Positions 21,698 through 32,804 of a stretch of DNA of 64,000 bases are shown one piece after another; position 1 is the stretch's first letter; each line of letters opens with the position of its first letter. The position numbers and the translations under genes are program-made. The notes beneath the pieces are model-generated. The model was not told where the DNA came from. It did not search any database and saw only the letters and a program-made list of their open reading frames with translations. This DNA comes from Collybia mongolica (taxonomy: Eukaryota; Basidiomycota; Agaricomycetes; Agaricales; Clitocybaceae), in NCBI GenBank assembly GCA_013420905.1, contig JAAXNY010000009.1, positions 1 to 64,000 of the forward strand, written 5' to 3'.

Positions 21698-23707
21698 AAT
21701 AAAGGCAAGAACATCATCTAGTTCATCAATTGGAGGAGGTAATGTGTCATAGATCTTTGGCATAGGATTAGCAAATGAAATAGCATTGGCTCTCATTTTG
21801 TGCATTCCTGACGAGACCTTCACAATACATCTGTTATGTCTGACTCTAGCTACTAAAAGCTGCTCAGCAAAAGTCAGACCTTGTAATGCTTTAGGCACCT
21901 TTCCTAACCACTTTCCATTGGCCAAGGCCATCAGAGGAACTTTTCCTTTAGAGACAGACTTGTAACATAGCTTGCAAATATTATCAAGGTCTTCATCTAT
22001 TACAGGACCCTCAAGGTCAAGAAATGGATCATTTGGGCTGCTGCGCTTCCTTTGAGTAACACCTACTCTCATCAAACAGCTTAAGTCCAATTCCAAATCT
22101 ACCAGTTTCTGCAACTCTGAACATAAAGTGAGTTTTCCACAAACAGCACATCCTGCTTCTGTAAAATTATTTGGAGATGTGTCTTTGCAAAAGTTTGAGA
22201 TTATTGAATGCTGCAATTTCTTGGATGGTGGAGCAGGTGGAAATACTGATTGTTGTGATATTTTGTATTTTTTCTGGCTATTTATATGTGATTTTCTGTA
22301 TTTCTCAGGGTCTTTGAATTGGTGTTTTTTAACAGCCTCTAAATTGTTTTTCTTATATTCCTCAGAGTCTATTGATTGATGTTTTTTAACAGCTTCTAGA
22401 TTCTTTCTTTTATATTCCTCAGAGTCTATTGATTGATGTTTTTTAACAGCTTCTAAATTCTTTCTTTTATATTCCTCAGAGTCTGTTGATTGATGTTTCT
22501 TAACAGCTTCTAAATTCTTTCTCTTATATTCCTTAGAGTCTATTGATTGATGTTTTTTAACAGCTTCTAAATTCTTTCTTTTATATTCCTCAGAGTCTGT
22601 TGATTGATGTTTCTTAACAGCTTCTAAATTTTTTCTCTTATATTCCTCAGAGTCTATTGATTGATGTTTCTTAACAGCTTCTAAATTCTTTCTCTTATAT
22701 TCCTCAAAGTCTTTTGACTGTTGTTTTTTAACAGCTTCTAAATTCTTTTTCTTATATTCCCTCAAGTTTTTTGATTGATGTTTTTTGACAGCTTCTAAAT
22801 TTTTTGTCTTATATTCCTCAGGCTTTTTGGCTTGGTTTTTTTTCACTGATTCTAGGTGAGCTGTCTTGTAATCACCAGGTGATTTTTCCTGATATTTTCT
22901 TGTTGCCTTTAACTTTGCCTCCTTATTTTTGTTTGCTTGATATTCTTTGTCAATTGATTCAAACATGCTTAAAAACTCATAACATGTGTCACAGGAATGA
23001 GAGCTGATTGCATCCTGGATCTCCTGGATCTTGGACTTTGAGTGCACTTTCAAGCCATGGACCACAGCAATGGCTTTCAGAGTTGGTACATTGACCTTTG
23101 TAATCAAATACTCCAAAGGAAGTTCAAATGCAAATTGGAACTCTTGGGTATTTAGCTGTTCAAGTGCTTCTGATTTTTCAATATAACCTATGAATTTAAA
23201 TGATGTTCCTACCAAGGGCTTACTGACAGAGTATTGTGCAAGCTCAGTATATGTAAACGTATGAGATGGGCCACCACCTAGAATTGTAGACCCTGTATTC
23301 ATAGTTGGATGATTTCCCTCAGCAGATGTAGACTTGTTTGAAATAGCTTGATTCAACTGGATGAGTATTGTTAAAGTTATAATAGCACTAGTCAGCAATA
23401 ACTGGATGAACCTTGTTCTTGTTTTAGTCCAATATATTTTTAGATATAATGTAATAGCAGCTATGGCTACCAAATAATAAACAACCATAAGATATACCCA
23501 ATAACTAAAAATAATATTGAGACTTGAAATACATTGACAGACTCTGAGCATATGGGCAGTAAAATCATGTCTTAAAAATAATTGTCTTTTCAGAATCAAA
23601 CTTAAGTGTGAAATAGAGTTGCTATATGGAACAAAAGCCCATAGTCTGAGCATTGTAATAAAGATTTTGCAGTACAATTCAAGAAGTGGAGAATGGGCTG
23701 GATACAT
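21698..23707 (-). CDS. Helitron N-terminal region with K-rich tandem repeats
   Basis: Reading toward the mariner junction, this part has a Cys-containing block (GCAVCGKLTLCSEL...NICKLCYKSV) typical of the DUF6570-like region before Helitron_like_N, ending IDELDDVLAFIY. Upstream is a lysine/glutamate-rich tandem repeat (unit about EEYKRKNLEAVKKHQSIDS, nine copies). Before that is a SAP-like or regulatory segment (LITKVNVPTLKAIAVVHGLK...CDTCYEFL). The extreme N-terminal 120 residues are hydrophobic and probably not translated; a start at the Met of MNTGSTILGG (near 23300) is more plausible, or an intron is present. The mariner TA duplication marks the junction at 21696. Confidence 0.7.
22311..22823 (-). 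repeat. 57 bp tandem repeat inside the Helitron gene (9 units)
   Basis: The period is exactly 57 bp (19 codons); unit starts on the plus strand fall at 22311, 22368, 22425, 22482 and so on. Central units differ by only a few bases and edge units are more diverged, as expected from unequal exchange. The frame is kept throughout. Confidence 0.95.
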
Positions 23708-25053
23708 GCTTCAAAAAATGTTAGACAGCTATCACAAAAGTTAGTGTTTAAAATATACTTAGTTGTTTCAGTTGTGTCAGAAAATGAGCCATATTTGGCA
23801 TCCAAAGAAATAAAGTTAGTACCCAAATCTGCAAGGTTTTCTACTATACCAAACCATAGATGAGTGAACTGAGGAGTAGTTTTATCAGATGTACTACCAA
23901 TATAAGTTACCTGGGTATCTGAGCAGATAGAGTTTACTTTTTGAACCATAGCTTTTTCCTGCTTAGGAATACTACACAATGCTTTAGATCTGCTCCAATG
24001 AGGAGTGTTACAATGGGTTTTGTATTTGCTCACTTGAGCAATCTTGGTTGCAATTTCCAATGACAATGATTTAGCAATGTGCAATGACAATGATTTAACA
24101 AAGCAGGTCAATGCTGCAATGTCTAATGACAATGACAATGGTTCGACAAAGCAAGTCAATGCTGCAGTGTCTAATAACGATGACAATGACGATGACAATG
24201 ACGATGACGATGAATTAACAGAGCAAGTTAATATTGCCATGTTTGTTAAAGTTTTTGAGTCAAAAGACCCATCTAGTGAAATGAAAGCTAGCTAAATATC
24301 AATTGAATATTTTTATTAGCTAAATTAGACTTACCAATATTTAGAGGTAGAAATGGAACCATGATAACTGGAGAAAATATCCAAGGCCTATCTCCAGATC
24401 TGGTGAAATTGCCTATGCAATTTTAAATTAATTTAGAAATAATAATAAACTGCATTGTTATTTACCAAGGAAGTTATAGCATTCCAAGGTATTATATTCC
24501 CTCATAAGAGGGATTAAGGTACCACTTTGTGGTACAGAAGTACCTGAATGTCCATTAAATTGTATGGATAAGTCACCGAGAAAAACAATTAAGAAATAAT
24601 TATATAATTTAGCACTTACCCAAGCCTGGCTTCAGAGCCAATCAGGGAACTACCTCCAAAAGTGGAAAGAAGTGTCCAAAAGGATGGACAAGATGTAATA
24701 GAAGCCAGGTCACAAGAAAGTAAAACATTTGAAGTAGTGGTTGAGCCAAAATTGATGTTGCAAAATTTGATGATGGTGGTAAGAGGTCAAGAGGGATTGA
24801 AATTAGAGTTTGGAATTTCTGAGTCTTTTCTTCAAACTCAGTCCGAAGATTTCCAGATCATGTGATCAATGGGTTCACCTGACATAAGTTCTGCTCATTC
24901 TTAGGTTATCTGTTCAAGAACCACCTACTCAAGTCATGTGACCAAACTACCTGCTTTGCAACACATAGTACCACATCACATGACCCCCAAAGCACATTAT
25001 TTTTAAATTACTGCTGTACCTGCTGATGTAATAGTGTGAATTGTTCCAAGATG
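23708..25053. other. Region between the Helitron gene and the foldback element
   Basis: A minus-strand open frame (23602-24240) overlaps the Helitron N-terminus in another frame. It is made partly of a degenerate short repeat (plus-strand GACAATGACGATGAC type, 24050-24215). It might be a 5' exon, but I cannot support it. The rest is AT-rich and shows no gene. Confidence 0.4.
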
Positions 25054-25582
25054 AGTTCTTTATCAACCCAGTTTTCGGGCAAAAAGTTGATTCATTCATT
25101 GATTCATATTTCAACACCGTGGGAAAATATTTCCATAATGGGATTTTTCTTCTCTTATGGCTTTGTACAGCATTTCTCCACAAATACAAAGTATTGTGAC
25201 ATAATTTGCATGTATTTGGGATGCTTACATAATGCTTTTGATGATGCCATCAAAATTATGCATATCTAATATTTCTGAGCATCGCGTTTCAAAATTTATT
25301 TTGTGATTTTCTCCATAACCAGTAAAGCTATTAACTTTGTTTTTATATGTTTGGAATGTACAAACATGGCTCTACAATTTCCTTGTTGAGCATAATTTTC
25401 CCACAGTCCATTTTGAGCAAAATATCAGAAATGTCCAGATTCAGCTAGTTTTGAAGGTCTGTGTGTTATGTCAGGGGTGAACAAACATCTTATAACAACA
25501 ATGACCCTTACCAAACATGACCCTTGTGGGAAATTACACTAAACATTGGGATAATCAACAACTACTACTATATTTACCTGAA

Positions 25583-26086
25583 TGTAAGGGGAACTCCATT
25601 TCCGCCTTACTTCGCCGATCTAGCCTTACTTCGCCGAATCTCACTCCGCCGACTTTACTTCGCCGATTCGCGACTCAGTCATCCCGCCGACTTACGATAC
25701 AATTTCTCTGCTTACTTCACGCTCACTCAATTACATTCACTACATCGCACGTTCATTACCTACGCCCACACGCACCCCCACTCTCTACTTCGCGCGCAGT
25801 TCGCCGCCGGACTTCGCACTTGTTCGGACTATCAAGGGCACGGTCACGTGACCTTCGCTAGCCCAACGCGTGTCGTCGTACCGCACCGGGAACATGTATT
25901 TAATGTAGTACTAGGTATATAGCACACCCCCCCTGATGGAGGCTCCTCAGAGAATTCTCTTAGGATCCCCTCCACCAGGTGAGTAGTACATATGTCGTAC
26001 AAGTGAATACATCTCTTAGGATCCCCTCCACCAGCGTCGGCCCGCTCTACTAAGTTCGCGCGCACTCCGCCGGAGTTGCCCTTACA
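25583..26086 (+). repeat. Family A 5' LTR, copy 2 (504 bp)
   Basis: TGTAAGGG...CCCTTACA. It has 29 bp more than its 3' partner, in the stretch of TTACTTCGCCGA-like repeats near 25625-25665. Confidence 0.95.
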
Positions 26087-26246
26087 GTAGAATTCTCTCA
26101 CCAGCAGAGACCGCGACCTCACCGCAGCCATTGCCAAATTCCGATCGGCAGAAACTGTCAGCTCCGATACAGAATCCGTCAAGACCGCGCGAGAATCGCC
26201 CTCTCCACCCTCCTCCGAACTAGAAGTGGAACTCCTACTCCGGCCG

Positions 26247-27388
26247 ATGGACGCCGAAACGAGGATGGATAACATCGAACAAGACGTAGGAGATCTCAAT
26301 AGGAAGGCGGAGGAACAAGCCGAGCAGCTTAAGAAGCTCACCGACAGCATCAACGCGCTGATCGCGCTCCAAACCGCGGCTCCCCCACCCCCGGTCAATA
26401 CCCCTGCACCCAGCGCCCCTGTAAATAATGTATCAACACCTCCCCCCGCGACCCACGTTAATTCGGGACGACCTTCGGCACTCCGGCCATCGCTTCCCGA
26501 TGACTTCGACGGATCGCGCGAACGAGGGCGTGCGTTCATTAACGCATGCGAACTGTATATAAATCTTGTACCACACCAGTTCGCGGATGAAGTGACGCAG
26601 GTACGGTGGGCGTACACCTTCATGAAGAAAGGCCGAGCGTATCTGTTCGCGGACCGGGCCATGCGATACCAGACCGCTACCGGGAACCCGAAGTACGTGA
26701 CATGGGCCCTATTCCACGCCGACTTTGCGGTCAACTTCTTTGTGCAGAGCGAAGCGCAGCGGGCGATTACGAGGTTGGAAACGAGCAGCTACCACCAAGG
26801 ATCGCGATCGGTGGACGACTACACGGACGAGTTCAGGGATCTCATCGACAAGTCGGGATACAAGGAGGGGTTGACGATTGTGGTGAAGTACCGGAAGGGA
26901 CTGAGCGGGGAGATTCAGTCGCAGATCGCGACGATGGCAGTGGGACGACCAGCGGACGATCAGCCGGAACAGTGGTATGTAGCGGCGATGAAGTGCGATG
27001 AAAACCGCCTCACCAACGAGGCCTTCCTGAGCACTAAACCGGCGGCTCGCGCACCTCCTGCATGCACTACCTCGGCGTTTCGCGCACCGCTGCACTTCTC
27101 AGCCCCGACGCTGCAACGGATGGCGCCACCACCACCTCCACCGCCCCCTGCTCTCCCTCCACCGGTTCCGATGGATGTAGACACGATGCGGAGGGCTCGA
27201 ACGAACATCGAGACCTGCCACCGATGTAAGCAGCCGGGCCATTTCCGGAAGGACTGCCCCCTCCGCTACGACACGCGGTTCATGTCAATGGACGAGCAGC
27301 ATGAGTTCGCGCAGCACATCTTCGCGATGATAGACGCACAAGTCGAACCGCCGGCGGAAGAAGAGGGTTTTGTAGCGGACAGCAAGTG
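26247..27388 (+). pseudogene. gag: Gag, family A copy 2, truncated by family B insertion
   Basis: Nearly identical to copy 1, with coiled coil, gag core and CCHC knuckle (CHRCKQPGHFRKDC at 27217-27258). The reading frame enters the family B LTR after ...FVADSK. The original last codons and stop lie at 34316-34321, after the nested element. The GAG codon at the junction became AAG in the left flank. Confidence 0.93.
27365..27371 (+). other. Putative -1 frameshift heptamer GGGTTTT (family A copy 2)
   Basis: Same position and phase as 4034-4040 in copy 1. It lies 17 bp before the nested insertion. Confidence 0.55.
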
Positions 27389-27852
27389 TGTTACAAATTC
27401 CCCTACTTGTCCGGCATATCACTTCTTTTCCCTTTTCTTTTACTATCAGACGCTTATTGACCTTATCTTTGACATCCCCATATGCATTCTCTTTCTCATA
27501 GTTACTAAGCTTCCTTACTCATCTTCTCAGATAGCTTACTAACTCTTATCTATAACAAATAGCGTAAACAACGCTTATCGAACTACTACGTATATATAGG
27601 GATACTTTAGTTAGTTAGCTCTTTAGCTTGACCTAGCTGAATTCACCTTATTCATCTATTCTCTTGACGCGAACTCGATCCTATCCGCCTTACGAAGGGG
27701 GTAGTGCATCTCTGATCAGATAAACTCGATAACCTGACTTTAGCCCTATTGAGGGAGTCAATAGACGTTGGACTTACAGAAGTCAACGGTCTAAGAACGA
27801 ACGAATGACTCAGCATATTGATCTAGAGGATAAGGCCTAAACAGCCGTAACA
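27389..27852 (+). repeat. Family B 5' LTR (464 bp)
   Basis: TGTTACAAATTCCCC...CAGCCGTAACA. Contains TATATATAGGGATAC, a likely TATA region, near 27592. Confidence 0.96.
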
Positions 27853-27917
27853 AAAGGTCAAGCTGATCAGAACCGTCAACCTATAAAGGTTCAGACGCAA
27901 CGGCACCACGATACGGA

Positions 27918-29072
27918 TTGAAACCTGCGAGCAGCAGTGAAAGTAGCAGAAGCAGCAGCAGACAAAGTGCAATCAGCAGCGAAGACTTCCAAGACGCGGA
28001 AGAACAACCAAGACTTGTAATAGTCACACAAACAGAAACGCCCACCACGCCGAGACAACCAAAAGCAGAAAGTTCCAAAGGAAAGGAACCAAAGAAACCA
28101 AAACCAGAATCACCAAACTCCCCGATACCGCCAGACTCAGACGTAGAAATGGCAGATGAGCGAAGACCCACCGAAATTAAACTTAGCTCACCAAACATTT
28201 TCGATGGAAATCGAAGAATGACAAAGGACTTTGTCCTTGACTGCAAAATGTATTTGCAGGCAAACGATAGAATTTATGATACAGATTGGAAGAAGATCCT
28301 CTACGTACTTTCGTACATGAAGGGAGGAACAGCAGGACCATGGAAAAAGTCCTGGTATGGAGAAAACAGCGATCACCCAGGAACTTTCACAACATTTATG
28401 ACAACAGTTGAAGAAGCGTTCTCTACTCCAGATGAGGCAGGAGACGCTAGACAAACCTTGAAGACACTGCGCATGTCAGGAAACATGACTGCAGATGACT
28501 ACATCACTGAATTCAAATCAGCCGCATCAGAAAGCAAGATTACAGAAAGTGAAGCACTTGTCGAATACTTCATGGAAGGGATACCTCCTTCTTTGATGCA
28601 GAAAATCTTAACAATGGACAACCCACCAACCACCATCAAGGGTTGGTATGAAAAGGCATCCATATTCGATACTCAGTACAGACGTGTAAAATCGATTGTA
28701 GCACGCATCAAAGGAAACACAGGAAAAACGACGGGAGGAAACAATGGGAAAAAGTACAATTTCCAACGAAACAATCCCAAATACGTCCCGAACAACAGTC
28801 GAGATCCAAATGCAATGGATATTGATCGATTAACTATCCAAGAAAGAGACGAGCATATGAAACGAGGATTATGCTTCGAATGCCACAAATATGGACATCG
28901 AGCATCAGATCACAAAGCAGGAGGGTTGATCCCTCAAACACAAAGAAAGGAAGAACAAAAGACACCGATGAAAGGCAAAGATGCCTACATGAAAATCCGA
29001 GCACTTATGGCAGAATTAGACGAAGAAGAAAAGGAGATCACCCTAAAGAATATGGAAGATGAGGGTTTTTAA
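27918..29072 (+). CDS. gag: Gag, family B
   Basis: The frame is open from 27867. The first in-frame ATG is at 28149 (MADERRPTEI), but the serine- and proline-rich sequence before it looks like a gag N-terminus, so the start is uncertain; TTG 27918 is shown. The core matches retrotransposon gag (NIFDGNRRMTKDFVLDCKMY...YITEFKSAASESKITES). A zinc knuckle near 28873-28914 reads CFECHKYGHRASDH, with His at the fourth ligand position instead of Cys. The ORF ends GF-stop inside the GGGTTTTTAA slippery site, so gag terminates one codon after the slip point. Confidence 0.88.
   Translation: MKPASSSESSRSSSRQSAISSEDFQDAEEQPRLVIVTQTETPTTPRQPKAESSKGKEPKKPKPESPNSPIPPDSDVEMADERRPTEIKLSSPNIFDGNRRMTKDFVLDCKMYLQANDRIYDTDWKKILYVLSYMKGGTAGPWKKSWYGENSDHPGTFTTFMTTVEEAFSTPDEAGDARQTLKTLRMSGNMTADDYITEFKSAASESKITESEALVEYFMEGIPPSLMQKILTMDNPPTTIKGWYEKASIFDTQYRRVKSIVARIKGNTGKTTGGNNGKKYNFQRNNPKYVPNNSRDPNAMDIDRLTIQERDEHMKRGLCFECHKYGHRASDHKAGGLIPQTQRKEEQKTPMKGKDAYMKIRALMAELDEEEKEITLKNMEDEGF
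29063..29069 (+). other. Putative -1 frameshift heptamer GGGTTTT (family B)
   Basis: The gag frame reads GAG GGT TTT TAA. A -1 slip yields GGG TTT TTA AAG CGG, and the pol frame is open from exactly 29063, its previous stop (TGA) being at 29060-29062. The stop directly after the site would favour pausing. Confidence 0.68.
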
Positions 29073-32000
29073 AGCGGCGGACTGAATCGACGTCAGTACC
29101 TGCCGAAATCTTTTCAGTAACACTATCACCTGTAATATTAGGAGAGATGAATCGACAATCGTTATCCATTCCAATTACGGTGATTGAAGAACAGAAAAAC
29201 GTCGAAACCCAAGCAATCGGATTAATCGATTGTGGAGCTGGAGGAATTTTCATTGACAAAGCATTTGTCGAAGAAAACGGGATGAAGACAACCCCATTAA
29301 GGAAATCATACTCGGTTAGAAACGTAGACGGCACAAAGAACCAATCAGGAAACATCACTGATTGTGTATGGACCAAAATCCGAATCGGAGACGAAGAAAT
29401 CCGAATCCGACTACTCGTCAGTGGACTAGGAAAAGAAAATATCATTTTAGGATTACCATGGTTAAAACGGCACAACCCCAAGATTGATTGGGAGAAAGGA
29501 ACACTCGACTTCGGATCAAGCATCAAGAAAGGAGTTCTTTCGGAAGCAATCCGAAGAAACCTGGAAATCCGACAAATGAAATTAACACGGCAATATCCTA
29601 AGGCAACGGTAACAGAAATACAGGAAGAATATCCGGAAGAAATCCCAAGGAATCAACCCCTTGAAGATTGGCAACCGATTCTTTTAGAAATCAACGAAGA
29701 AGATGATGAACCTGAAATCAATCTACTCAGGACATACATTGACTCAGAAGATGATGAAGAAGAATCCATTTGGATACAGGCAAAAACATCAATATCACAG
29801 GAATTAGAACATAAAGCAGAAATCGAAGACCAGAAACCAAAGAAGACATTACCAGAATTCTATCGAGAATATGCGTCATTATTCGACAAAACAAATTCGG
29901 AAAGGATGCCAACACGACGATCATGGGACCATGCGATAGATCTTAAACCTGATTTTATCCCAAAAGATTGTAAGATCTATCCCATCAGCCCGGCAGAACA
30001 AGGAAAACTGGACGAATTTATTGATGAAAACATGCGAAAAGGATACATTCGACCATCGAAATCCCCACAAGCATCACCTTTCTTCTTTGTATCAAAGAAA
30101 GACTCGACGAAACTTCGGCCAACCCAAGATTATAGAAGACTAAACGAAGGAACTATAAAGAACGCATACCCTTTGCCACTTGTAGGGGAGCTTCTTGATA
30201 AACTTAAAGGGGCAAAATACTTCACAAAGTTGGATTTACGATGGGGATATAATAACGTCCGGATCAAAGAAGGCGATGAATGGAAAGCGGCATTTAAAAC
30301 AAACAGGGGATTATTCGAACCCCTTGTTATGTTCTTCGGTCTATGCAATTCGCCGGCAACGTTCCAAAACATGATGAATGATATCTACGCAATTGAGATC
30401 GACGAAGGATGGATTCTGATCTATATGGACGACATCCTTATTTCCTCCGACAACATCGATGATTTGCGAAGAAAAACCCTTAAAGTCTTGGACAAATTGA
30501 AGGAAAACGATTTGTATCTGAACTTGGACAAATGCGTATTCGAAGCCACGGAACTCGAATATCTCGGACTAGTCATCAGAGAAAACGAGATAGGTATGGA
30601 ACCGACTAAATTGGCAGGAATCGCAGATTGGCCAGCACCAACAACAGTAAAACAAGTCCGATCATTCCTTGGATTCGCAAACTTCTATCGAAAATTCATT
30701 GGACATTACGCCGAACTTAGCAGACCATTAACGAATTTGACAAGAAAAGACATCGAATGGAAATGGACACAAGAGTGTCAAGAAGCATTCGATGGTCTGA
30801 AACAGAAATTCTTGAAGTCACCCGTCCTTATGATGCCAGACAAAAGGAAACCATTTCACATCGAATCAGATGCTTCGAAATGGGCTACAGGCGCGGTATT
30901 ATGACAACAAAACGATAATGGAGAATGGCACCCATGTGGATATATTTCACATTCATTCACAGAAACCGAACGAAATTACGAGATCTACGATAGAGAATTA
31001 TTAGGCATCATACGAGCTTTGAAGACATGGAGACACTACCTCGAAGGATCACAATTCCCAACAGTAATTCTATCCGATCACAAAAACTTAACGTATTTCC
31101 GAACGGCACAAAAATTGAACCGACGACAGGCAGGATGGAGCCTTTTCTTATCACAATTCGATCTCAAACTTGTGCATACACCTGGAACACGGATGATACA
31201 ATCCGATGCCTTATCAAGAAGATCAGACTACGTCAATACGGAAGACACAGATAACGAAGATCGAATTTTATTGCCAGATGACATTTTCATCAAAATGATT
31301 GATATAGGATTACAAGAAGACCTGAAGAAATCAGTTGAAGAAGATGATTTGTTCGCAAAATCAATCGAAGCATTAAAGGAAACAGGGACACCACCGATTA
31401 AATCAAACTTATCAGATTGGAAATTTGAAGATGGACTTCTGTTTTTCAAGAACAGATGTTATGTAGGACCGGATGCAAAATTACGGAAGGAAATAGTGCG
31501 AAGATATCACGACACGAAACCAGGAGGACACCCAGGCCAATATAAGACACAGGAATTGATCAGTCGAGAATACTGGTGGCCAGGTATGGGAGTGTTTATA
31601 AAAAATTATGTTGACGGTTGCGCCACATGTCAACAAATGAAAGTCAACACACACCCAACAAAACCCGGGTTGATACCGATTGCAACAAACGGAGAACCGA
31701 GACCATTCTCATTTGTCACAGCCGATTTCATCACAGACCTGCCAGAAAACGATGGGAAAGATAGCCTCATGGTCGTGGTAGATCATGGCCTTACGAAGGG
31801 GGTAATTTCTATCCCTTGCACCAAAACAATCGATGCTTTAGGAACGGCGAATCTTTATCTGGAACATGTTTACAAAAGATTTGGACTACCCGACACTTTT
31901 CTATCGGATCGAGGCCCTCAATTCGCAGCAAAAGTTTTCAAAGAACTAGGAAAACTCCTTGGAATCAAACTCGTAATGAGCACGGCATATCATCCACAGA

Positions 32001-32752
32001 CAGATGGAGAAACAGAGAGATTAAACCAAGAGCTCGAAATCTACTTCCGCATGTTCTGTCAGAACAACCCGGCAATATGGAAAGAACTTAACTCAATCGC
32101 AGAATTCGCGCATAATCAAAAAAATCATTCCACTACAAAGAAATCTCCATTCTTCCTAATGATGGGATACGAACCTCAAGCAATTCCATCAGCATTCCAG
32201 AAGACGAATGTTCCGAGTGTAGAACAACGAATGATTGAGCTTAACAAAGCCCGAGAAGAAGCTATGGCCGCACACGAATTAGCGAGAAGAAAAGTCGCAG
32301 AAAGGACAACACGAGGTTTCACTCCATTCAAACAAGGAGAATACGTTTGGTTAGAAGGAACAAATCTTCGAATTCCTTACCCATCAAAGAAACTAGCACC
32401 AAAAAGAGAAGGACCCTTCAAAATCCGAGAAGTCCTCGGACCAGTGACATACAGACTAGAACTTCCATCACAATGGAAGATTCATCCCGTGTTTCATGCA
32501 TCACTCCTCACACCATACAAAGAAACCGATACCCATGGACCAAACTTCTTAGAACCACCACCGGATCTTATAAATCAAGAAGAAGAATACGAAGTGGAAG
32601 GGATTATTAATCACCGACAACGAGGCCGAGGCTTCCAATACCTCGTGAAATGGAAAGATTACTCATCCGCGCACAACACATGGGAACCTGAAAGTCACTT
32701 AAAAAGGGCTCGAACGATCCTTCAATCCTATCAGAAGCTACATCGCCTCTAA
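29063..32752 (+). pseudogene. pol: Pol, family B, with one in-frame stop
   Basis: About 1230 residues with one TGA at 30902-30904 in RNase H (TGAVL*QQN). Domains: retropepsin-like with D-C-G (LIDCGAGGIFID) near 55; RT with YMDD near 454; RNase H from about 600; integrase zinc domain (HDTKPGGHPG...CATCQQ) near 815-856; DDE core (Asp in TADFITD, Asp in LSDRG, Glu in GETERLN); and a chromodomain (YEVEGIINHRQ...YLVKWKDYSSAHNTWEPESH) at the C-terminus. An ATG at 29147 exists, but the frame is open to the gag end, so expression as Gag-Pol is likely. The single stop looks recent, since nothing else is damaged and the LTRs are almost identical. Confidence 0.92.
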
Positions 32753-32804
32753 ACAGACTATCATCTCTCATCGCTCTCAACAAATTTCAAAGCTCATACA
32801 AACA

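Larger units (their letters stand above)
15206..23707 (-). mobile_element. Helitron (coding region), split by Tc1/mariner
   Basis: A minus-strand rolling-circle transposon gene: DUF6570-like N-terminal part, Helitron_like_N with Rep motifs, then a Pif1-type helicase. A mariner element (20088-21695) with TA duplication interrupts it; the frame joins exactly across it (...LAFIY/TGPCRPI...). I could not identify the TC start or the CTRR end with hairpin, so element boundaries are not defined beyond the coding region. Confidence 0.88.

Noticed and set aside
22311..22823. Regular 57 bp repeats as a CRISPR array
   Set aside because: Repeats are contiguous without spacers, keep a protein reading frame and lie in a eukaryotic Helitron gene.
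23340..23650. Membrane protein at the start of the Helitron ORF
   Set aside because: The hydrophobic segments come from AT-rich sequence before a better Met start (near 23300). No supporting homology or signal peptide context.
30902..30904. Programmed stop readthrough in family B pol
   Set aside because: The stop lies inside RNase H, not between gag and pol, and a frameshift site already links those genes. A point mutation is simpler.
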